Part shown: positions 1 through 6,527 of the stretch, in pieces
Numbering within the stretch: position 1 is the stretch's first letter
Layout: each line of letters opens with the position of its first letter
Assembly: GCA_001781715.1 (NCBI GenBank)
Contig: MFMD01000015.1
Span: forward strand, 1,359 to 16,205
Origin: Candidatus Kaiserbacteria bacterium RIFCSPLOWO2_01_FULL_55_19
GTDB lineage: Bacteria > Patescibacteriota > Minisyncoccia > Phycocordibacterales > Phycocordibacteraceae
DNA: 14,847 nt
Direction: 5' to 3'
Made by a program: the position numbers and the translations under genes
The notes under the pieces: model-generated
Database searches by the model: none
What the model saw: the letters and a program-made list of their open reading frames with translations, nothing else
What the model was told of the DNA's origin: nothing

Positions 1-1227
1 CAAATGAACTTCTTGGTCGGGGTTTGTAATGATTTGTCCCGAGAGCGCGATTCCCTTCCCCGAGATGAGGCGGCGCGCATCACTCTTGGAAGAAGCGAGG
101 CCGCCATTCACCAGTGCCTCGGCGAGCGATGAGCCGTCGGTAACATCCTTCTTTGAGAGGGTTACGCTCGGCGCCTCGGCGAGCGCCACCGCGAGCGCTT
201 CGCGGGAGAGTGCGTTAAAAGGTGTCTGGCCGAAGAGTGCGTCGGTCGCGGCGGCCGCCTGCGCCGTAGATGCGGGGCCGTGCACAATCTCGGTCACGAG
301 CCGCGCGAGCGTCTCCTGCGCCTGGCGCTCCCCCGGATTCTGCTTGTGCAGTTCCATCAGCACATTCATTTCAGTAAATGAGAGGAAGGTATATATCTTG
401 AGATATTTCTCAATATCGGTGTCGGGAAGGTTTATCCAGAATTGATAGAAGCGGAAGGGGGAGGTCTTCTTCGGGTCAAGCCATATCGCATTGCCCTCGC
501 TCTTGCCGAACTTCTTGCCACTCGCGTCGGTGACGAGCGGTGCGGTGAAGGCGTACACATCCTTCGCAAGTTTCTTGTGGATGAGGTCAACGCCGGAGAG
601 GATATTCGTCCACTGGTCGGAGGCACCAACCTGCAGGTCGCATCCGTATTTCTCATAGAGAGTGAGATAATCAAAGCCCTGGAGGAGCGAGTAGCTGAAC
701 TCCGTGTATGAAATGCTCTCGTCAGGCGTAGCAAGTCGCTTCTTGATGATGTCGCGCTTGATTAAGTCATTTATCGTGAAGTGTTTGCCGATATCGCGGA
801 GAAACGGGAGGAGCTTCACACTATCGAGCCAATCCGCATTGTCCACCATCTTAAATGGAGTATTCCCGAGGATTTTCTTCAACTGCGCCTTCAGCGCCTT
901 GGTATTCTTCGCTACCGTCTTCTCGTCCAGCATCGGGCGTTCGCCCTTCTCCTTCGGGTCGCCAATCATCCCGGTCCCGCCGCCGACGAGGAAGATAAGC
1001 TGGTTGCCCGCATCAGCGAGCCGTTTCATCAAGAGAACAACGGCGAGATTGCCGGTTTGCATTGAATCAGAGGTAGGGTCAATACCGAGATATACGGTCC
1101 GCGGGGCCGAGAGAATCTTCTCGGGAGTAGTGGATGAATGCTCAATCAGCCCGCGCGCCTTCAGATCTTCAGCCAAACTTGCCCCGTTAGAAATAGGGTG
1201 TTGTGAATCATTTCTAATGGGGGTCAT
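1..1227 (-). CDS. tyrS: Tyrosyl-tRNA synthetase, 3' end cut by window
   Basis: Class I synthetase that activates tyrosine with ATP and charges tRNA-Tyr in the cytoplasm. The reading frame is open from the ATG at 1227 to the window edge (409 codons seen; E. coli TyrRS has about 424 residues, so little is missing). Visible landmarks: the Rossmann start YLGIDPTSDS (about residues 46-55), a degenerate HIGH motif QTGN (57-60), EFSYSLLQGFDY (176-187), the tyrosine-site region GASDQWTN (201-208), and KFGKS (239-243) as the KMSKS loop. The last ~45 visible residues resemble an S4-type RNA-binding domain (SKSDARRLI...GKGI). The first His of HIGH is Gln here, which is unusual. The start lies 15 nt after the stop of the upstream membrane-protein gene, with no SD, so it is probably the last visible gene of the grpE-dnaK-dnaJ transcript. 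The family call is firm. Confidence 0.96.
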   Translation of the reverse strand, partial: MTPIRNDSQHPISNGASLAEDLKARGLIEHSSTTPEKILSAPRTVYLGIDPTSDSMQTGNLAVVLLMKRLADAGNQLIFLVGGGTGMIGDPKEKGERPMLDEKTVAKNTKALKAQLKKILGNTPFKMVDNADWLDSVKLLPFLRDIGKHFTINDLIKRDIIKKRLATPDESISYTEFSYSLLQGFDYLTLYEKYGCDLQVGASDQWTNILSGVDLIHKKLAKDVYAFTAPLVTDASGKKFGKSEGNAIWLDPKKTSPFRFYQFWINLPDTDIEKYLKIYTFLSFTEMNVLMELHKQNPGERQAQETLARLVTEIVHGPASTAQAAAATDALFGQTPFNALSREALAVALAEAPSVTLSKKDVTDGSSLAEALVNGGLASSKSDARRLISGKGIALSGQIITNPDQEVHL

Positions 1228-1242
1228 AGAGAAACTATATCA

Positions 1243-1773
1243 CTAGCGCGCGAGGAAGAAGAGGCCGATAGCGGGAGCGGCGAACCACCACCAGAAGTAG
1301 GCCTTGGCCGCAAACAGCGCATCCAACGCGGGGGTGAAATTATACACCGCCGCTACGGGGAAGATATGGTACGCAAGCGCAATAAGAAATGCAGTCGCGA
1401 GGAAAGAAAGTATGATAAGCCCCAGTATCCCGATGTAAAGGAAGTCGGAGACGACCACGCGGCGCAGGATAAGGTAGAACACGAGAGTGAGTGCGAAATA
1501 CAGGCCGACTTGTGCGAGGAGCGCGGTAAGGGCGGGCGCGGTCGGGAGGAACGAGGCGTATGGAAAGGTAAGATAGAGCGCGTAGGCACAGTAGAAGGAG
1601 AGCAACACGGCGACAAACGGACCGCGCCCCTCTGATCGTGCGAAGGCGAAGAAGATGAGCACGGGCACAATGATGATGAGGGAATCGCCCGCGAAATTCC
1701 ATATCGTGAGTGAGTACTCTGTTGCAAGCGCGCCCACCTGAACGATTGCGTCCGTGGTCGTCGTGGCGGTCAT
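1243..1773 (-). CDS. Hypothetical polytopic membrane protein, 5 predicted helices
   Basis: Not recognised as a named family. The 176-residue product is very hydrophobic. By eye there are five membrane segments, at about residues 30-48, 53-75, 82-104, 114-138 and 155-174, with short charged breaks (ARSEGRG near 49-55, LRRVVVSD near 104-111). The N-terminal ~28 residues are polar and Thr-rich (TATTTTDA), with no cleavable signal. The C-terminus ends in a WWWF-containing helix and a final Ala-Arg. I chose the ATG at 1773. A TTG at 1788 in the same frame would add five residues but lies only three bases from the dnaJ stop and has no SD. It sits between dnaJ and tyrS in the same direction with tiny gaps, so it is probably cotranscribed. 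Function unknown; a role in membrane stress linked to the chaperones is only a guess from position. Confidence 0.75.
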   Translation of the reverse strand: MTATTTTDAIVQVGALATEYSLTIWNFAGDSLIIIVPVLIFFAFARSEGRGPFVAVLLSFYCAYALYLTFPYASFLPTAPALTALLAQVGLYFALTLVFYLILRRVVVSDFLYIGILGLIILSFLATAFLIALAYHIFPVAAVYNFTPALDALFAAKAYFWWWFAAPAIGLFFLAR

Positions 1774-1791
1774 GTGGGTAGTATACAACGA

Positions 1792-2865
1792 TTACAGTCC
1801 TTCGGTTCGCAGTTCTTCAACCGATTTTCGGGCTTTGCCCGAGAGCTTGTGCGGGAGAGCGACTTCAAGGCGGATGATAAGGTCGCCGCGACCGCCGTCG
1901 CCAGGGATGCCCTTCCCCGTTACCCGCAGGAGCTCTTCAACGCGCTTCATTACCGGAATCTTGACCTCAAGGGTCTTCCCTTCCAGGGTCTCAACAGAGA
2001 CGGTGGTACCGAGCAAGGAGTCGGTGAGCTTCACGGGCAAGTCCATCACGAGATTCGCCCCGTCGCGGCGGAAGGTCGCGTGCGGCTTCACATGAATCTT
2101 CACATACAAGTCGCCCGCAACGCCGGTCTTAATCGCTTCGCCTTGTTGTGGGAGACGAATCATCTCGCCGTTATCAATACCCGCGGGAACAGTAATCTTA
2201 ATCTCCTCTTCCTTGCGTAGGACACCGTGGCCCTTGCACGCGGGGCACTTCTCCTTGGGTATCTTGCCGCTTCCGTCGCAGGCGTTGCAGGCGCGCACTG
2301 AGGTGAACTGTCCGAGGATAGAATTGCGCGTCTCGTGGACACGGCCGCTGCCGTTGCAGGTTGTGCAGGTATCGAGCTCGGTGCCCGCCTTGGCACCGCT
2401 CCCACGGCATTGCGCACAGGTAGAGACCTTCCCCAAAAGGACGGTGCGAGTGGTGCCGAAGACCGCGTCCTTAAACGACACTTCAAGGTCAATGGAGATG
2501 TCGCGCCCGCGCGGCGTGCGCGCCTGAGTGCGACCGCCGAAGACATCGCCGAAGATATCGCCGAAGTCGAACCCCTCCTGTCCGAAGCCCTGCTGGAACT
2601 GACTGAAGTCAAACCCGCCGAAGCCCTGTGCCCCCTGCCCTCCTCGCGCGCCTCCGGGGAATGCCTGGCCATAGGTGTCGTACTCGCGGCGCTTCTTATC
2701 ATCGCTCAAGACCGAATAGGCCTCGGTAATCTCTTTAAACTTCTGCTCATCGGTGCTTCCCTTGTCGGGATGATATTTATGCGCAAGCTTCCTAAACGCC
2801 TTCTTAATGTCGTCCGGACTCGCCTTCTTATCCACCCCCAGCACATTGTAATAATCCTTTGCCAT
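1792..2865 (-). CDS. dnaJ: Chaperone DnaJ (Hsp40)
   Basis: Co-chaperone that delivers unfolded clients to DnaK and stimulates its ATPase through the J domain. The 357-residue protein has the full type I layout. The J domain spans about residues 1-70 with the HPD motif in KYHPDKGS. A Gly/Phe-rich linker with repeated GF(D/G) units spans about 71-120. The zinc-finger domain has four CxxCxGxG-type repeats (CAQCRGSG, CTTCNGSG, CNACDGSG, CPACKGHG), and the C-terminal substrate-binding domain follows. All eight zinc-ligand cysteines are present, in contrast with the Cys-free ribosomal proteins nearby. The start ATG lies three bases after the dnaK stop, so translation is probably coupled. No SD is visible. 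Length and motif content are normal for the family. Confidence 0.98.
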   Translation of the reverse strand: MAKDYYNVLGVDKKASPDDIKKAFRKLAHKYHPDKGSTDEQKFKEITEAYSVLSDDKKRREYDTYGQAFPGGARGGQGAQGFGGFDFSQFQQGFGQEGFDFGDIFGDVFGGRTQARTPRGRDISIDLEVSFKDAVFGTTRTVLLGKVSTCAQCRGSGAKAGTELDTCTTCNGSGRVHETRNSILGQFTSVRACNACDGSGKIPKEKCPACKGHGVLRKEEEIKITVPAGIDNGEMIRLPQQGEAIKTGVAGDLYVKIHVKPHATFRRDGANLVMDLPVKLTDSLLGTTVSVETLEGKTLEVKIPVMKRVEELLRVTGKGIPGDGGRGDLIIRLEVALPHKLSGKARKSVEELRTEGL

Positions 2866-2868
2866 AAT

Positions 2869-4758
2869 TTATGGCTTTTCTTTGAACTCCGCGTCGGTGG
2901 CGGGAGCCCCTCCACCAGAGTCGGGACCTCCGGCTTCGCCTGCGGGAGGCGGAGTTTGAGCTTTCGCCATCGCCTCACCAATCTTAGAGAGTGCCGATGA
3001 AAGCGTGTCGGTCGCGGTCTTAATGGTGTTCGGGTCTTCGCTCGCGCGGGCTGTCTTCAAGGCCTCAATCTTGTCCTGCACTTCCTTGACCACCTCGGCA
3101 CCCGCCTTCTCGCCGTGCTCTTTTATCGCCTTCTCTCCCGCGTAGACTGCTTGGTCGGCGATGTTCCTCGCCTCTACGAGCGTCTTCCTCTTCTCGTCTT
3201 CGGCGGCGTGTGCCTCGGCATCTGCCTGCATCTTGGTGATGTCCTCCTTAGAGAGTCCGGTGGAGCCCTCAATGCGAATTGACTGTTCCTTGCCGGTCGT
3301 CTTCTCCTTCGCCTTCACCGTGAGGATACCGGAGGCGTCAATATCAAAGGTGACTTCCACCTGTGGCATACCGCGCGGCGCCGGAGGAATCCCATCCAGC
3401 ATAAACTTGCCCAAGGACTTGTTGTCCGCGCTCATCGCACGTTCGCCCTGTGTGATATGAATCTCCACCGAGGGCTGGTTATCGGCGGCGGTGGAGAAGG
3501 TCTGCGACCGAGAGGTCGGTATCGCGGTGTTGCGCTCCACGAGCTTGGTCGCGACGCCGCCCATCGTCTCTATCGCGAGCGAGAGCGGGATAACATCCAC
3601 AAGGAGGATATCCTTCACATCACCCTGGAGAATGCCCGCCTGGATAGCGGCGCCGATAGCGACCACCTCGTCGGGATTCACGGTCATATTCGGCTTCTTA
3701 CCGAAGAATTTCTCAACCTCGGCTTGGAGCTTCGGCATACGGGTCTGACCGCCGACGAGAATTACTTCATGAATATCGCCAATCTTGAAGGGCGAGGCCT
3801 CCATCGCGCGCTTGGTTATACTCATCGCGCGCTCTATAAACTCGCCCGAGAGCTCCTCCAGCTTCGCGCGGGTCATCTTGATAAGTAGGTGGCGCGGTCC
3901 GGAGGCGTCCGAGGTGAGGAACGGGATATTAATCTCTGTTTCCATCGCGCTTGAGAGTTCTATCTTGGCCTTCTCGGCCGCTTCATCCAAGCGCTGGCGG
4001 GCGAGCGCATCGCTCTTCACATCTATCCCGCTCTCCTTCCTAAACTCTTCGGCGAGCCAGTTGATAATCTTCTGGTCAATGTCTTTGCCACCCAGGTGCG
4101 CGTCGCCGTCAGTCGACTTCACTTCAATAACATCACCTCCCACCTCCAAAACCGAGATGTCAAAGGTCCCTCCGCCGAAGTCAAACACGGCAATCTTCTC
4201 ATCCTTCTTCTTATTAAATCCGTATGCGAGCGCGGCGGCGGTCGGCTCGTTGATGATGCGCAGTACCTCAAGACCGGCGATCTGTCCTGCCGCCTTGGTC
4301 GCGCTCCGCTGGTCGTCGTTGAAGTAGGCGGGGACGGTGATAACCGCCTGGGTAATCTTCTCGCCCAACTTGGCCTCGGCGTCTGCCTTCATCTTGCCCA
4401 GAATCATCGCGGAGATTTCTTCAGGGCGGTACCACTTCTCCGTCATCTTGACCTCAATACCTCCCTTTTCTGCCTTACGCATCTCAAAGGGCACCACGGC
4501 TTTGTCCTTCTGCACCTCCGGCTCGTCAAAGGAGTGGCCGATAAAGCGTTTAATCTGGAAGATGGTGTTGAGCGGGTTGGTCACCGACTGGCGCTTGGCA
4601 AGTGTGCCGACGACGCGCTCGCCGGTTTTGCCTATCGCGACGATGGAGGGAGTCGTGCGCGCGCCCTCGGCGTTCTCCAGAACGCGCGGCTCGCCGCCCT
4701 CAACGATAGCCATCGCCGAGTTCGTAGTGCCCAAGTCAATGCCAAGGATTTTTGCCAT
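2869..4758 (-). CDS. dnaK: Chaperone DnaK (Hsp70)
   Basis: ATP-driven Hsp70 chaperone of the cytoplasm. The product is 629 residues, close to the usual 610-640. The N-terminal actin-fold ATPase opens with ILGIDLGTTNSAMAI (phosphate-1 loop). It also has the EPTAAALAYG connect motif, FDFGGGTFDISVLE (phosphate-2, with the conserved Thr) and ILVGGQTRMP (adenosine motif). The linker ILLVDVIPLSLAIE leads into the substrate-binding beta domain, where TAADNQP and ITQGER are typical. A charged helical lid follows. The disordered tail is rich in Gly, Pro and Ala and lacks a eukaryotic EEVD end. The gene starts 20 nt after the grpE stop and is followed immediately by dnaJ, the standard grpE-dnaK-dnaJ order. 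No CIRCE-type inverted repeat or HrcA gene is visible, so heat control, if any, is different. Confidence 0.99.
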   Translation of the reverse strand: MAKILGIDLGTTNSAMAIVEGGEPRVLENAEGARTTPSIVAIGKTGERVVGTLAKRQSVTNPLNTIFQIKRFIGHSFDEPEVQKDKAVVPFEMRKAEKGGIEVKMTEKWYRPEEISAMILGKMKADAEAKLGEKITQAVITVPAYFNDDQRSATKAAGQIAGLEVLRIINEPTAAALAYGFNKKKDEKIAVFDFGGGTFDISVLEVGGDVIEVKSTDGDAHLGGKDIDQKIINWLAEEFRKESGIDVKSDALARQRLDEAAEKAKIELSSAMETEINIPFLTSDASGPRHLLIKMTRAKLEELSGEFIERAMSITKRAMEASPFKIGDIHEVILVGGQTRMPKLQAEVEKFFGKKPNMTVNPDEVVAIGAAIQAGILQGDVKDILLVDVIPLSLAIETMGGVATKLVERNTAIPTSRSQTFSTAADNQPSVEIHITQGERAMSADNKSLGKFMLDGIPPAPRGMPQVEVTFDIDASGILTVKAKEKTTGKEQSIRIEGSTGLSKEDITKMQADAEAHAAEDEKRKTLVEARNIADQAVYAGEKAIKEHGEKAGAEVVKEVQDKIEALKTARASEDPNTIKTATDTLSSALSKIGEAMAKAQTPPPAGEAGGPDSGGGAPATDAEFKEKP

Positions 4759-4778
4759 AAGTGTTAAATAGATTGATG

Positions 4779-5294
4779 TTAATTAAAATGTCCGACGCGC
4801 ACCTTCGCAGGGCGGATAATACTGTCGCCCACTCGCCACCCCTTCTCGAGTATTGCAGTAATTATATCATCTTCTTCTTTTGATTCAACTTTGTCTTGCC
4901 CGAGCGCTTCGTGAAGCGCGGGGTTAAACTTCTCCCCGACCTTACCCAACTCTTCCAATCCAAGCTCTGCAAAGGCGTTCTCAAGCTGCTTCGCAATAGC
5001 GAGGAACCCCTTCGGTATCTCGCCGTGCTCCTTGGCGCGCTCCAAGGCGTCAAAGGCGGGGAGTAGCGTCTCCACCGCACCCACCTTCCCTCTCAATTCC
5101 GACGCTTTAGCGTCCTCGCCAATCCGCTTCAGCAGATTCACATAATCGGCCTTGGCTCTCTGCCAGCCGTCCATATACTCTTGTTTATCCTTGCGGCACG
5201 CACTGAGCTCCTCGCGCATCTTGGCAACCTTTGCTTCAAACCCCTCGGCGGCCTCGGGATCGTCTGCTTCAATCTTCACTTCCTCTTCATCCAT
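4779..5294 (-). CDS. grpE: Nucleotide exchange factor GrpE
   Basis: Releases ADP from DnaK and so resets the Hsp70 cycle. The 171-residue protein begins with an acidic disordered tail (MDEEEVKIEADDPEAAEG). A long dimerising coiled coil follows (about residues 20-75, heptads around KMREELSACRKDK and RAKADYVNLLKR). The C-terminal beta domain carries the GrpE signature around EKGWRVGDSIIRPAKVRVG. Length is slightly below the E. coli protein (197). It is the first gene of the chaperone unit, directly behind a terminator hairpin and a promoter. The best sigma-70-like -10 box ends only six bases before the ATG, so the message may be leaderless. Alternatively a TATAAT further upstream gives a ~30-nt leader. 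The family call is firm; the exact start is likely but not proven. Confidence 0.97.
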   Translation of the reverse strand: MDEEEVKIEADDPEAAEGFEAKVAKMREELSACRKDKQEYMDGWQRAKADYVNLLKRIGEDAKASELRGKVGAVETLLPAFDALERAKEHGEIPKGFLAIAKQLENAFAELGLEELGKVGEKFNPALHEALGQDKVESKEEDDIITAILEKGWRVGDSIIRPAKVRVGHFN

Positions 5295-5300
5295 ACTTCC

Positions 5301-5329
5301 ACTATGCCTGAAACTTCGCGTGGAGTCAA
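5301..5329 (-). promoter_or_regulatory. Predicted sigma-70-type promoter of grpE-dnaK-dnaJ
   Basis: On the minus strand, TTGACT (5324-5329) and CATAGT (5301-5306) are separated by exactly 17 bases: 5 of 6 and 4 of 6 matches to the -35 and -10 consensus. A perfect TATAAT lies just upstream at 5331-5336 but has no good -35 partner. It could be an alternative -10 with a longer leader. No CIRCE or heat-shock sigma pattern is visible. Confidence 0.6.
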
Positions 5330-5344
5330 AATTATAAAAGCGAA

Positions 5345-5374
5345 ACCGTCCTCAACGGCTCGCGTTGGGACGGT
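5345..5374 (-). terminator. Intrinsic terminator after the three-gene cassette
   Basis: Minus-strand hairpin. ACCGTCC pairs with GGACGGT (7 bp), then CAACG pairs with CGTTG (5 bp), with a single bulged A and a five-base loop CGAGC. It is followed by an interrupted T-rich run (TTTCGCTTTTATAATTTT). The upstream arm starts inside the TGA stop of the 66-aa gene. It insulates the cassette from the grpE promoter, which begins within the T-rich tail. Confidence 0.8.
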
Positions 5375-5574
5375 CATTGTTCGGGACGGACGAGCATTGC
5401 GCCATGGCCTTCCTGAACAGAATTGCCGACAAACGGCTCGGGTATCCGCTCCCACTTCCCGCCCGAAGAACTGTACATATCGTCCTTCTGCAAAATCTCT
5501 CCAGGCTCAAGTGCCCGCCCTTCAACCATTTCTCTCGCATCTTGCGGGTGCTGGTGTATCGCCCTCATCGACAT
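5374..5574 (-). CDS. Small uncharacterised protein, 66 aa
   Basis: Soluble 66-residue protein, not assignable to a named family. The first ~17 residues look helical and charged (MSMRAIHQHPQDAREMVEG). The rest follows a compact beta-like pattern: LEPGEILQKDD, then Tyr/Ser-rich MYSSSGGKW, then PFVG, ending VRPEQ. From memory, this resembles the arrangement Leu-x2-Gly-Glu-x-Ile-x2-Gly/Asp-Asp ... Trp ... Val-Gly ... Arg-Pro in many small uncharacterised phage and metagenome proteins; I could not verify that. The start is well supported: AAGGAG lies 7 nt before the ATG at 5574. It is the last gene of the cassette; its TGA stop overlaps the terminator arm. Being the only TGA-terminated gene seen, it supports the standard genetic code. 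Function unknown. Confidence 0.8.
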   Translation of the reverse strand: MSMRAIHQHPQDAREMVEGRALEPGEILQKDDMYSSSGGKWERIPEPFVGNSVQEGHGAMLVRPEQ

Positions 5575-5581
5575 CTGTATT

Positions 5582-5587
5582 CTCCTT
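5582..5587 (-). promoter_or_regulatory. Shine-Dalgarno site of the 66-aa gene
   Basis: AAGGAG on the minus strand, 7 nt upstream of the ATG at 5574. It fixes that start and argues against the overlapping upstream ATG at 5602. Confidence 0.75.
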
Positions 5588-5617
5588 GTTCGATTCGTTC
5601 ATCTGCCCGTGAGGACT

Positions 5618-6100
5618 CTATCCCCGTATCCGCAGCAAGTCAACTCTACCGTCACCGTGCAGAGCGTTAAATACAAGGTGGAACCTTGTATCACGTTCGT
5701 CAACAAGTATAAAAAGCAAACCGCCCGAGAGCGGTTTGGCCGTCACGGGCGGGTCCTGCGAGGGCGGCAGGTCATTCAAGAGCGCATACAAGTCTACGAG
5801 GAGGAGGTCTTCCATCTCCTCGTCGCACATGAGCATCAGCTTGTAGGCGCAAATCATATCGCGCACGAGCGACCGCGCGTACGCCGACTGGCCGACATGG
5901 AGAAACGGCCGCGCCTCTCGCCACTTCAAGAACTGTTTCTCAGCGGCGTGGAACCATATCGTCGCGTCGTTGCAGAGCTTGTCGGCCGCAGGGTCCCGGG
6001 GGACCGTGTACCAATTTCTCCTCCCGGCAAACCAGCGCCAGATGAACAGCAGTGTCCCGAAGACCAGGACGAAATAGCAAGGAAGCAGATATGGCTGCAT
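5618..6100 (-). CDS. Uncharacterised membrane-anchored protein, 160 aa
   Basis: Not recognised. From the SD-supported ATG (6100) the protein opens with one hydrophobic helix (residues ~3-22, PYLLPCYFVLVFGTLLFIW). This is followed by a basic flank (RWFAGRRNW), which suggests an N-in anchor with a cytoplasmic... or periplasmic body whose side is ambiguous, since positives follow the helix. The body is mostly alpha-helical and unusually rich in Trp, Cys and Met (DATIWFHAAEKQF, DMICAYKLMLMCDEEMED). A Pro-rich break (DLPPSQDPPVTAKP) and a short beta-like end (GGLLFILVDERDTRFHLVF) come after it. AAGGAG sits 6 nt before this ATG. The longer open frame reaching to 6226 overlaps the previous gene and is not favoured. 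It is 29 nt downstream of the 117-aa gene. Function unknown; membrane tethering of a small complex is a guess. Confidence 0.75.
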   Translation of the reverse strand: MQPYLLPCYFVLVFGTLLFIWRWFAGRRNWYTVPRDPAADKLCNDATIWFHAAEKQFLKWREARPFLHVGQSAYARSLVRDMICAYKLMLMCDEEMEDLLLVDLYALLNDLPPSQDPPVTAKPLSGGLLFILVDERDTRFHLVFNALHGDGRVDLLRIRG

Positions 6101-6106
6101 CTCCAT

Positions 6107-6112
6107 CTCCTT
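6107..6112 (-). promoter_or_regulatory. Shine-Dalgarno site of the 160-aa gene
   Basis: AAGGAG on the minus strand, followed by ATGGAG and then the ATG at 6100 (spacing 6 nt). The ATG at 6106 touches the SD and is too close to be used, so the site decides the start. Confidence 0.75.
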
Positions 6113-6129
6113 TCTGATTGAGTGTTCGG

Positions 6130-6483
6130 TTAATTCACTTCTCGGTTGGACTTCATCGCCTCCAGAGCGACCCCAACAGCGTTGGCACCGAACACTTCTG
6201 TCGCAAATTTCACTCCCCTTTTCCATTCAGAGGCGAAGAATTCCGCATCCTCCGCGCTCCACTTCTGAAGCATCTCCACGCTAAGCGCAGCAAATGGCTC
6301 TGCATCTTTGGTACCGAATCTGCCAGTCAGACTTTGAATCTTCGCTCTACGGTCCTGACTCACCACGCTCACCTGTCTGGTAAAAAGAGCTTGGATTACT
6401 TCCCAGCGCATCGTGAGGATTACGAGGGCCTCTTCACAACGAGCCCTGAACTCTTCTTCAACAACGCTTGTCTTCTTGGGCAT
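6130..6483 (-). CDS. Uncharacterised all-alpha protein, 117 aa
   Basis: Not recognised. The product is soluble, with no signal peptide or membrane segment. By eye it forms three or four helices: residues ~7-40 (EEEFRARCEEALVILTMRWEV), a charged stretch ~42-60 (SQDRRAKIQSLTGRF), ~64-90 (AFAALSVEMLQKWSAED) and ~92-112 (KRGVKFATEVFGANAVGVAL). The C-terminus is short and polar (KSNREVN). It has no zinc, nucleotide-binding or helix-turn-helix motif that I can identify. GGGAGG lies 4 nt before the ATG at 6483. It is the first gene behind a consensus promoter, so it leads the cassette. Regular amphipathic spacing and good translation signals make it a convincing gene despite the lack of family. Confidence 0.75.
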   Translation of the reverse strand: MPKKTSVVEEEFRARCEEALVILTMRWEVIQALFTRQVSVVSQDRRAKIQSLTGRFGTKDAEPFAALSVEMLQKWSAEDAEFFASEWKRGVKFATEVFGANAVGVALEAMKSNREVN

Positions 6484-6487
6484 GAGG

Positions 6488-6493
6488 CCTCCC
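6488..6493 (-). promoter_or_regulatory. Shine-Dalgarno site of the 117-aa gene
   Basis: GGGAGG on the minus strand, 4 nt before the ATG at 6483. It contrasts with the SD-less starts of all the surrounding core genes. Confidence 0.65.
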
Positions 6494-6527
6494 TGTCGAT
6501 TGATTGCGTTGAATTTCTTCCGCTCTC

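Noticed and set aside
1774..1788. TTG start at 1788 for the membrane protein
   Set aside because: It adds five residues, lies three bases from the dnaJ stop and has no SD; the ATG at 1773 is more usual.
5295..5373. Search for CIRCE (HrcA operator) before grpE-dnaK
   Set aside because: No TTAGCACTC-N9-GAGTGCTAA-like repeat is present; the only inverted repeat is the terminator hairpin.
5374..5376. Possibility that UGA is recoded as Gly, as in some CPR lineages
   Set aside because: The TGA of the 66-aa gene is followed at once by a terminator, no in-frame TGA occurs inside the core genes, and all other genes use TAA or TAG, so the standard code fits.
5522..5602. 26-codon acidic ORF on the minus strand overlapping the start of the 66-aa gene
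   Set aside because: It has no SD, while the 66-aa ATG has AAGGAG at the right distance. A frameshifted longer N-terminus of the 66-aa protein remains a remote possibility.
5423..6121. Long plus-strand ORF across the cassette (232 codons)
   Set aside because: No SD or promoter on that strand and low-complexity His/Arg-rich product; the minus-strand genes in the same space have promoter, SD sites and terminator.
6101..6226. N-terminal extension of the 160-aa protein
   Set aside because: It overlaps the end of the 117-aa gene, and AAGGAG positions the ribosome at the ATG at 6100. The extra residues look like out-of-frame translation.
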